Part shown: piece after piece, positions 1 to 5,143 of the stretch
Position numbering within the stretch: the stretch's first letter is position 1
How the letters are laid out: every line of letters begins with the position of its first letter
Source: Anaerolineae bacterium
Lineage (GTDB): Bacteria; Chloroflexota; Anaerolineae; B4-G1; SLSP01
Direction: 5' to 3'
NCBI GenBank assembly: GCA_016934645.1
Contig: JAFGSL010000224.1
Coordinates: forward strand, 1 to 5,143
DNA length: 5,143 nucleotides
The notes under the pieces: generated by a model
Database searches by the model: none
What the model was told of the DNA's origin: nothing
The model's input: the letters and a program-made list of their open reading frames with translations, nothing else
Made by a program: the position numbers and the translations under genes

Positions 1-3000
1 AGCGGCATCAGCGGGTTGGGGACGGTCCAACACTCCTGCGTCGCCACGTCCACCCCTTCGGTCAAGGTTGCCTGGACGGGCCGGTTGATGCCGGCCGTAT
101 CCAGGGGAATCGCCTCACTTGCGGGTGTGGGATTGGCGTAGAACGTGTGCGCCGCGCCGACCGCCTGCCACGCATTCGTCATTTGATCCAGGTCCACGCC
201 TTCGAGATCGGCTTCTTCGTTCTGAATTTCGTACTGGAACGTTGAGCGCTTCACATTGCTGTCAGAAAACTGCCACCAATACGAGAGGGACTTCCAATCC
301 ACCGGAATCAGATTCGTGCCGCTTTTCCAGTTTTCGACCATTTCATCGGTAGGTGGGATGAGAGATACCAGCTTGATGGTCGTGGTAAGATCGAGGGTGA
401 GATAGAGGTTGTTGCCCACTGCCATCCCCTCATCCGGCTCTTCCAGGTCGTAGCCGAAGCGGCCAAATTGGAGCCGGTCGGGGTCTTGCAGATCGGTCAG
501 CGCGCGGGCGCTGAAGATGAACCACTTGATCGCCTCGGCGGCCCAGCCGGTGAGGCCCTTGCAAAGCCACTGGCCGACGGCCGTCTTCTTCACATCTTCT
601 CCCACAATCACCGACGCGAGGCCGCAGATTGCCGCCACCAGCGCGTCGAAAGCGCCGATGATGGCAGCGATGATCTGCCCCACAACCGGGATCAAGGAGA
701 TCGCCAGCATGATGGCTGTGACGATGGCATAGGCGATGAAGTCGGCAATCGCGGCGTGAGCGGCGACGCTGCTCATCTTGAGATGACCGGCGACAATCGT
801 GACGATGGCGCCGGCAAAGGCCACGACCACGCCAATGACGAAGCCGATGACGGCGCAGACCACGGTGGCCCTGGAGATGGCGGCCAGCGTTTTGGTATAC
901 GCTTCATAAACGGTCTTGATTGCCAGGACCACCTGTACAATCGCCATCGTCACCGAGATAATCAGGTTGAGCATCAACTCGAATTTAACAAAGGCAAAGC
1001 CCACAACCACCGCGATAATCAGCAGCGAAGCGCCGACAATCGCCAACCCGACCGCCGCGCCGAACTTTTTGCCGCTGTTCAGTTTGTCGGCGAGGGTATC
1101 GAAAAGGCTGTTCAGCTTCTCCGCCAGCATATTCTTGACGCCGCGCCCGATGAGCCAGAAGACGTCCTTCGGCCCGGTGATGCCGGCTGCGGAGAATCTG
1201 CCCCCCAGGCCCGCATAATTCATCTCGATCTTAAAAGCACGGTAGGCCGCGTCCGCGATCATTTCGGTGACGGCCACGATGCCCTTTCCCCCGCCCACCG
1301 TCGCACCGTAGACGGAATGGGTCATCAGGTAGGAGATGCTCATCGCCAGCGAGCCGTCGCCCTGGAGCGGGTTATACGGATAGAGCGGGGTATTGCCCAC
1401 CGCCGCCAGGCTCGTCCGCCCCTGGTTGAGCGCCAGATAGTATGAGCGGGCAACGGCGATCTGCCCGTCGCGGATATCTTCAGCAACGTCAGCAGGGGTA
1501 TCCGCCACGAGCGGCAGGGCTGCCTTCAGCCGTACGCCGAGCAGATCCCAATATTCGGCCAGCGGGAAGGCATTCCACGCGCCGTTACGATAGCGGTACG
1601 GCGCCCAGTTGATCGCGGCGATGGTATTAAGCTGTTGTCCGGTCAGGTTGAAAGTCACCAGATCGTCGACGATCGTGCGCGTCTCCTGCGTATCCAGGTT
1701 GGCCTCGCGATAGTATTCCTCGCGGGCAAACAACAGGCTCGGCGTGGCGTCGGTGTAGGCGGCGAAGTTGGTATTGAGGATGCGCAGCGTGTCGGACATC
1801 ATCACGAAGGCCACGTGATCCTGCGTGGGATAGGTCACCGTCTCAACCTGGAGCGTGGCCGTGGTCGGTATCCCCCAGCGCAGCGTCTCGGTGACGGTGG
1901 AGGGCAGCGGAGCGTCGAAGCGGCGGCTGATCGTGTCATCGGCGACGGTGAGACCGTCGTAGGTCGTCGCCACGCCCAGGTCGCGCACGTCGTTGCCGTC
2001 CGCGTCGCGGCCCGTCAGGAAGACCTCTTCCAGGCCCACCGAGAGTGGCCACAGCCAGTTGTCCATCTGGCGTTCCTCGGGCGTCGCCTTGGCGGCGGGA
2101 TCCTCCCACAGGATCGCCATGTTGAAGCCGTGATCTTCACGCACCGACAGGCCGGTGAGATACCAGTCGTCGCTGTACATGTGCACGACCTCGGAGACGT
2201 TCAGGTCCCAGCTTTCCCGGTAGTCACACCAGATTTCGGCGTCTTCGTTGCTGATGTCGCCCGGCATTTGCTTGCACATGTCGGAGAGCACCTGCACCAT
2301 CCACACCAGGCGCACCTTTTGCGCCGCGCTGCCCAGGCTGCCATTGTTGGGGAAGTAGGGCATGCGCGCGGAGAAGGCCACCCGCCCGCCGCCCGAAGCG
2401 TCGGGCACGACGTTGACCGGCACGTAGAGCGCTACCGCGCCGGATTCGCCCGGATGTTCTGTATCCGCCTGGTCGCGCGCGGTGACGCCGTAAGCCTCCA
2501 ACGGCGCGGGATCGACCATGCGGTCGGTGTACCCAGCGGTCGTCAAATCGGGAATTTGCGCGCAGGCCGGTGTGTGCCCGGCCCCGGACATGATGACGAA
2601 GTGCTCGCCATCGGCCACATTCGTCAGGCGGACGCCGTCGAGGATCCACGTATAGGGGTTCGGCGGACTGGCGACCGTCACTTCGCCCACCTTGTCCCCC
2701 GGACTGCCGCACGTTCCGGCGTACACGCCCATCCATTCGAAGGAACTGCCGGAGGCGAGCCGCACCTCGACAGCCGTCGCCGGCGCGGAAGATGTGCCGC
2801 TCTTTTTGAAGTCCAACGTGGCCGAAAGCCACGTCGTAAAGACCGGCGGCGTGGTGCTGACCGGCCAGGAGGTGTCCACGCCCTGAAGCTGCACGCGGGT
2901 CTGCATCGCGGTGGTAAACGGGAGCGGCAGATTGTCGCCGCTCAACTCCACTTCGAGCATCGGGACGAGGCGCACGTCACCGTTCTGCGCGCGCGGGTCT

Positions 3001-4973
3001 GCGGCGGCCTCGCTCGGTGACATCGCATCGGCGAAGGTGGCGTCGTTGCCCGTGCGCCGTTGAATCTGCCCCTGCTCATCGCCGCTCGGCCAATCAAGGA
3101 CGTTCATCACATACGTCAGGTGTTTGGGATCGACCGGGCGCAACTGGAAATCCGCTACCACAGGATAATAGCTCGTCGTCCCGGATTTGGGCGCGAAATT
3201 GCTCGCCTTCCATTCAAAGGGATTGGTGTTGCTAAACGGTGTCGCTTGCCCCACCACGGTAAACGGCGAGAGGTCGATCTGATCGGGCACGCCGTCGCCA
3301 TCGCTGTCGGCGTCGAATAGGTTGGGCGTGCCATCGCCGTCGGTGTCGCGGCAGACCGTGTCCACGCTCGGCGTCACGCCATCCACGGTGCGGCGTTCGG
3401 GACATTCCACGTTATCCGCCAGGCCGTCCTTATCCGTATCCGCCTTGTTGGAATTGCTATACCAGCGTTTGCCCTGATAGACAAAGCCTTCCACTTCCAG
3501 GTAATCGCTGATGCCGTCGCCGTCGGTATCCCAATCAAGCGGGTCGGTGCCCAGGCGCAGCACTTCCCAACCGTCCCACAGGCCGTCGCCGTCATCATCC
3601 CGGTCGGCAGGATCGGTGCCGATCACGCTTTCCTGGCAGTCGGTCAGCAGGTCCTGGTCCGTGTCGGTCGCCTTTTCCTCGTCGGTGCATCCGGCATAGG
3701 GATCGTCTTCCGCACTGGTTTGGGCCAACGTCACGTTGTGTGGAAGTGGCGTGGGTGGCGCGGTGCCAGCTTGCAGCGAATCCGAGGCCAGCAGGATGCT
3801 GGCGTTCCCAGGGGCAATGGCTTGTAACGGGTCCTGGTTTGGATCCCACTTCGGGTCCGCTTGCTCGGCCTGCGCTTCAGCGAAACGAGATTGTTCGTCT
3901 TGTTCCTGCTCCATCGCCGCTTGCTTGGCCGTCTGCTCATCCATAAACGCCGCCGCCTGCAGGCTGTTGAGCAGCGGGGTAACGAGCATCGAGAGAATGA
4001 CGACCACGACGACGGCCGCGTACACGACCCGCGAGTGGCTTTGCGTGATGAGCATGAGCAGCAAGCCGACCATCGCCAGCAGCAGGCCACTTTGCACTCC
4101 GGCGGTCTGCCAGCCACTCGCCGTCTGCGGCAGTCCCAGAGCAGAGGCGAGCGCTTTAGCCGGCCCGGGCGCCTGGGCCACGGCGTAATTGGCGAAATCG
4201 GTCTTCAGCTCGGCCTCGATCTGTTCGCCGTTGACCTGGCGTGGGTATAGGATGTGCAGCGACAGGCGCAGGGGCAAGCCATCCGCCCCAATCCACATCG
4301 CGCCCTCGCCGGTCGCGTCGTGGTAGACGTTGGAAACATCGAGCGTGATGCCGGCCGGCAGCTCGCCCTTGCGCGACAGTTCCGCTTCCAGTTGGTCGCG
4401 GACGTAACGCGCCAGGCTCGGCCCATCAAGCGTGAAGGCATATTGGGTGGCGTAGACGGCGTAGGAGGAGTCCGGCAGACTGACGGATGGCCCCACCTCG
4501 ACCACGTCTTTGACGCCGGACAGATACGCCATCAAGTCGTTGCCGGGCGCAAACGCCCCGGCGAAATCGGACATCTCCTGCCACTCGCCGCCGCTCGCGC
4601 GGCCATACGTCTTGTCGCCGTCGAGGCGAATCTCAACCGAGTCCTGACCGTTCAGCGCGTTGCCGCCCTCGTTCCACAACGTCATCAGGAACTGGCGCTG
4701 GGCCGTATCCGTCTGCCCTTCGATGTAGACGCTCTCCACACGGCTGCCGCGCCCCACATTGGCGAGCGCGGGCGCAGGATAGGTCGTCTGCACAATTTCC
4801 GTGCGAAACTGATAGGCCCCGGTCTGCGCGGCGCGCGCCCATGCCTTTTGCACGGCTTGCATCGGGTCGGTATCGTCGGCAGCGTTGACGGCAGACAAAC
4901 CGCCTGCAGCCAGGACAAGCAAAACACCTACAACGATCATGATACGGCTGAATGAATAACGCGAGTGCTTCAT
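1..4973 (-). CDS. Giant exported multidomain protein with TSP3/PA-like calcium loops and membrane segments, C-terminus beyond window
   Basis: The frame is open for 1,657 codons with no stop and continues past the left edge. The start is the ATG at 4971-4973: a strong Shine-Dalgarno lies just upstream and the first 31 residues form a signal peptide. Seen in order: signal peptide; globular domain about 36-264; membrane hairpin about 292-337; Gln/Glu/Ala-rich charged helix about 344-372; six DxDxDG-type loops 437-567; a large beta-rich region about 571-1300 with many Trp, Tyr and Pro; a hydrophobic block about 1304-1458; a soluble tail from 1459. TSP3-type loops bind calcium in known proteins, so an extracellular, calcium-stabilised role is likely. 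Residues 571-1300 match no family I can name; landmarks are the segment NVLDWPSGD (624-632) and cysteines 755, 804, 900 and 916. The cell role is unknown: surface adhesin, toxin-like translocator or envelope scaffold all fit. I am confident of the gene, moderately of the architecture, and not of a function. Confidence 0.93.
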   Translation of the reverse strand, partial: MKHSRYSFSRIMIVVGVLLVLAAGGLSAVNAADDTDPMQAVQKAWARAAQTGAYQFRTEIVQTTYPAPALANVGRGSRVESVYIEGQTDTAQRQFLMTLWNEGGNALNGQDSVEIRLDGDKTYGRASGGEWQEMSDFAGAFAPGNDLMAYLSGVKDVVEVGPSVSLPDSSYAVYATQYAFTLDGPSLARYVRDQLEAELSRKGELPAGITLDVSNVYHDATGEGAMWIGADGLPLRLSLHILYPRQVNGEQIEAELKTDFANYAVAQAPGPAKALASALGLPQTASGWQTAGVQSGLLLAMVGLLLMLITQSHSRVVYAAVVVVVILSMLVTPLLNSLQAAAFMDEQTAKQAAMEQEQDEQSRFAEAQAEQADPKWDPNQDPLQAIAPGNASILLASDSLQAGTAPPTPLPHNVTLAQTSAEDDPYAGCTDEEKATDTDQDLLTDCQESVIGTDPADRDDDGDGLWDGWEVLRLGTDPLDWDTDGDGISDYLEVEGFVYQGKRWYSNSNKADTDKDGLADNVECPERRTVDGVTPSVDTVCRDTDGDGTPNLFDADSDGDGVPDQIDLSPFTVVGQATPFSNTNPFEWKASNFAPKSGTTSYYPVVADFQLRPVDPKHLTYVMNVLDWPSGDEQGQIQRRTGNDATFADAMSPSEAAADPRAQNGDVRLVPMLEVELSGDNLPLPFTTAMQTRVQLQGVDTSWPVSTTPPVFTTWLSATLDFKKSGTSSAPATAVEVRLASGSSFEWMGVYAGTCGSPGDKVGEVTVASPPNPYTWILDGVRLTNVADGEHFVIMSGAGHTPACAQIPDLTTAGYTDRMVDPAPLEAYGVTARDQADTEHPGESGAVALYVPVNVVPDASGGGRVAFSARMPYFPNNGSLGSAAQKVRLVWMVQVLSDMCKQMPGDISNEDAEIWCDYRESWDLNVSEVVHMYSDDWYLTGLSVREDHGFNMAILWEDPAAKATPEERQMDNWLWPLSVGLEEVFLTGRDADGNDVRDLGVATTYDGLTVADDTISRRFDAPLPSTVTETLRWGIPTTATLQVETVTYPTQDHVAFVMMSDTLRILNTNFAAYTDATPSLLFAREEYYREANLDTQETRTIVDDLVTFNLTGQQLNTIAAINWAPYRYRNGAWNAFPLAEYWDLLGVRLKAALPLVADTPADVAEDIRDGQIAVARSYYLALNQGRTSLAAVGNTPLYPYNPLQGDGSLAMSISYLMTHSVYGATVGGGKGIVAVTEMIADAAYRAFKIEMNYAGLGGRFSAAGITGPKDVFWLIGRGVKNMLAEKLNSLFDTLADKLNSGKKFGAAVGLAIVGASLLIIAVVVGFAFVKFELMLNLIISVTMAIVQVVLAIKTVYEAYTKTLAAISRATVVCAVIGFVIGVVVAFAGAIVTIVAGHLKMSSVAAHAAIADFIAYAIVTAIMLAISLIPVVGQIIAAIIGAFDALVAAICGLASVIVGEDVKKTAVGQWLCKGLTGWAAEAIKWFIFSARALTDLQDPDRLQFGRFGYDLEEPDEGMAVGNNLYLTLDLTTTIKLVSLIPPTDEMVENWKSGTNLIPVDWKSLSYWWQFSDSNVKRSTFQYEIQNEEADLEGVDLDQMTNAWQAVGAAHTFYANPTPASEAIPLDTAGINRPVQATLTEGVDVATQECWTVPNPLMP
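600..1064 (-). other. C-terminal-half hydrophobic block with four or five membrane segments
   Basis: Residues 1304-1458 hold apolar stretches at about 1306-1329, 1333-1352, 1370-1395, 1411-1431 and 1432-1457. Charged breaks are K1330/E1332, a 17-residue linker 1353-1369 with Lys, Glu and Arg, and H1397-K1399. Ala, Gly, Val and Ile dominate. The last two segments meet at IPVVGQ (1428-1433) and may be one re-entrant hairpin. The block could be an integral membrane anchor or a membrane-inserting (pore or translocation) element; the sequence alone does not decide. Confidence 0.75.
3273..3665 (-). repeat. Six Asp-rich calcium-binding loops (bacterial TSP3 / protective-antigen-like)
   Basis: Six EF-hand-like loops start at D437, D459, D482, D512, D543 and D556. 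Each has Asp at positions 1, 3 and 5, Asp or Asn at 9, and Glu or Asp at 12; five of the six have Gly at position 6 and the first has Leu442 instead. Spacings are 22, 23, 30, 31 and 13 residues. Loops 1-2 and 2-3 are joined by GTDPAD and GTDPLD linkers typical of bacterial thrombospondin type 3 repeats. Loop 3 with its tail (DTDGDGISDYLEVEGF, 482-497) closely resembles the calcium-binding segment of anthrax protective antigen and clostridial binary toxin B components. At DNA level the 12-mer gccgtcgccgtc recurs at 3513 and 3582, 69 bases or 23 codons apart. Confidence 0.9.
3960..4100 (-). other. Two-helix transmembrane hairpin
   Basis: Residues about 292-310 (GVQSGLLLAMVGLLLMLIT) and about 316-337 (rich in Val, Ile, Leu) are two long apolar stretches separated by the short loop QSHSR. 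With a cleaved signal peptide, the first helix would run outside to inside, the short loop with Arg315 would face the cytoplasm, and the second helix would return outward. This places both the N-terminal domain and the calcium loops outside the cell. It would anchor the protein without a C-terminal sorting signal. Confidence 0.8.
4182..4868 (-). other. N-terminal extracytoplasmic domain, possibly LolA/LppX-like
   Basis: Residues about 36-264 lie between the signal peptide and the membrane hairpin. The segment begins with an amphipathic helix (DPMQAVQKAWARAAQTGAY), followed by alternating polar and hydrophobic strands. It carries the features GEWQEMSD, YAFTLDGPSL (178-187), MWIGADGLPLRL (226-237) and a closing strand ending TDFANY (258-263). 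The order of one helix, curved strands, a 'Y-x-F-x-hydrophobic-D-G' element and a 'W-I-x-x-D-G-L-P' strand is reminiscent of LolA/LppX/LprG-type periplasmic lipid-binding domains. This is fold-level pattern matching by eye; no catalytic motif is visible. Confidence 0.4.
4881..4973 (-). other. Sec-type signal peptide of the giant protein
   Basis: Residues 1-31 have a basic n-region (Lys2, His3, Arg5, Arg10), a hydrophobic core from Ile11 to about Val29, and a small-residue end Val29-Asn30-Ala31 that fits signal peptidase I cleavage before Ala32-Asp33-Asp34. There is no cysteine near the cleavage point, so lipid anchoring is unlikely. If it is not cleaved it would act as an N-terminal membrane anchor. 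Confidence 0.85.
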
Positions 4974-4978
4974 AATTT

Positions 4979-4987
4979 CCTTCCTCC
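4979..4987 (-). promoter_or_regulatory. Strong ribosome binding site for the giant gene
   Basis: On the minus strand GGAGGAAGG is followed by AAATT and the ATG. The GGAGG core sits 9 bases from the start codon, near the ideal distance. This fixes the start at 4973 over the out-of-frame GTG at 4989 and over the in-frame ATG at Met12, which would remove the basic end of the signal peptide. Confidence 0.85.
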
Positions 4988-5000
4988 ACAATAGTCCGAA

Positions 5001-5030
5001 ATCTTAAAAAAACCGTTAAGTCGTCGACAA
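5001..5030 (-). promoter_or_regulatory. Possible sigma70-type promoter
   Basis: Read on the minus strand, TTGTCG (5025-5030) and TAAGAT (5001-5006) are separated by 18 bases that include a run of T. They would start transcription near 4994, giving a leader of about 20 bases that still contains the ribosome binding site. The surrounding sequence is visibly more AT-rich than the gene. The match to the consensus is moderate and could be chance; the gene might instead be read through from upstream. Confidence 0.35.
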
Positions 5031-5064
5031 GCTTTGGCCATTATCGGTGTAGCTTGTGACGTTG

Positions 5065-5143
5065 TCATTCCTCGGATTGAGAATCATTTGCGACAGGGGG
5101 CGGTTGCTGATAACGGGTTTCCAAAAACATCAATAGCTCCGCC
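5065..5143 (-). CDS. Probable 3' end of an upstream gene on the same strand
   Basis: One minus-strand frame is open from the right edge to a TGA at 5065-5067. It gives 25 residues that include LLMFLETRYQQPP and finish VANDSQSEE, a hydrophilic, acidic tail as is common at protein C-termini. The stop lies 91 bases before the start of the giant gene, so the two could be co-transcribed. A second minus-strand frame is also open from the edge and ends with TGA at 5084-5086 after ATAPCRK; I favour the first because of its residue make-up. The product cannot be identified from so little sequence, and both may be non-coding. Confidence 0.35.
   Translation of the reverse strand, partial: AELLMFLETRYQQPPPVANDSQSEE

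Noticed and set aside
1281..1307. Walker A-like GATVGGGKG (residues 1223-1231)
   Set aside because: The Ser/Thr after Lys is missing, there is no Walker B partner in context, and the segment is predicted to be outside the cell.
468..1445. 325-codon open frame on the plus strand
   Set aside because: Same antisense register. The His/Asp/Arg-rich text is the mirror of the hydrophobic membrane block (Ile/Val/Ala codons read backwards as Asp, Asn, His, Gly).
2224..2832. 202-codon minus-strand frame
   Set aside because: It is out of register with the long frame that covers the same bases, is Arg/Gly-rich, and has no signals of its own.
1635..3020. 461-codon open frame on the plus strand
   Set aside because: It lies in exact codon register antisense to the giant gene, where stops appear only if the gene uses TTA, CTA or TCA codons, which are rare in it. 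The product is rich in His, Arg, Gly and Val with no domain or Shine-Dalgarno.
3736..4250. Overlapping plus-strand frames of 129 and 150 codons
   Set aside because: Both are antisense to the membrane hairpin and linker of the real gene. The 129-codon frame (3861-4250) is in the same mirror register.
4254..4955. 233-codon open frame on the plus strand
   Set aside because: Antisense shadow in the same register, overlapping the signal peptide and N-terminal domain of the real gene; no start signals.
5002..5020. T-run with flanking CTTAA/TTAAG as a terminator for the upstream gene
   Set aside because: The only stem is five AT pairs and no GC-rich hairpin precedes the T-run, so an intrinsic terminator is not supported.
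5022..5034. Adjacent SalI and HindIII sites, a 13-base match to a common cloning-vector polylinker
   Set aside because: The match stops at both ends and the flanks do not resemble vector sequence; chance is the simplest reading, though a contig junction at this point could be checked with raw reads.

Overview
The window is almost entirely one very long, GC-rich reading frame on the minus strand. It starts at an ATG at 4971-4973 and stays open, with no stop and no frame shift, to the left edge. That gives 1,657 complete codons plus two bases, so the C-terminus lies outside the window. I followed the frame codon by codon and confirmed that the register (codon low coordinate divisible by 3) holds at about twenty points along the window. 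The other long open frames on both strands are shadows of this gene.

The protein looks like a secreted or membrane-anchored multidomain envelope protein. Its parts in order are: a signal peptide (residues 1-31); a beta-rich globular domain resembling LolA/LppX-type lipoprotein folds (about 36-264); a two-helix membrane hairpin (about 292-337); a charged Gln/Glu/Ala-rich helix (about 344-372); six Asp-rich calcium-binding loops of the bacterial thrombospondin type 3 / anthrax protective antigen kind (437-567); a large, mostly beta-type region of unknown function (about 571-1300); a block of four or five hydrophobic segments (about 1304-1458); and an uncharacterised soluble tail (1459 onward) that runs off the window.

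Upstream (4974-5143) there is a strong Shine-Dalgarno sequence, a possible sigma70-type promoter, and probably the last 25 codons of another minus-strand gene. A 32-codon frame bridges the two genes with ATGA overlaps at both ends; it may be chance.

Organism: high-GC codon use, an exported protein without a lipobox, and this combination of bacterial TSP3/PA-like calcium loops with membrane segments fit large surface proteins I associate with Chloroflexota (Anaerolineae and relatives). That is an inference from style. No taxonomic marker gene is present. No RNA gene, mobile element, CRISPR array or attachment site was found.
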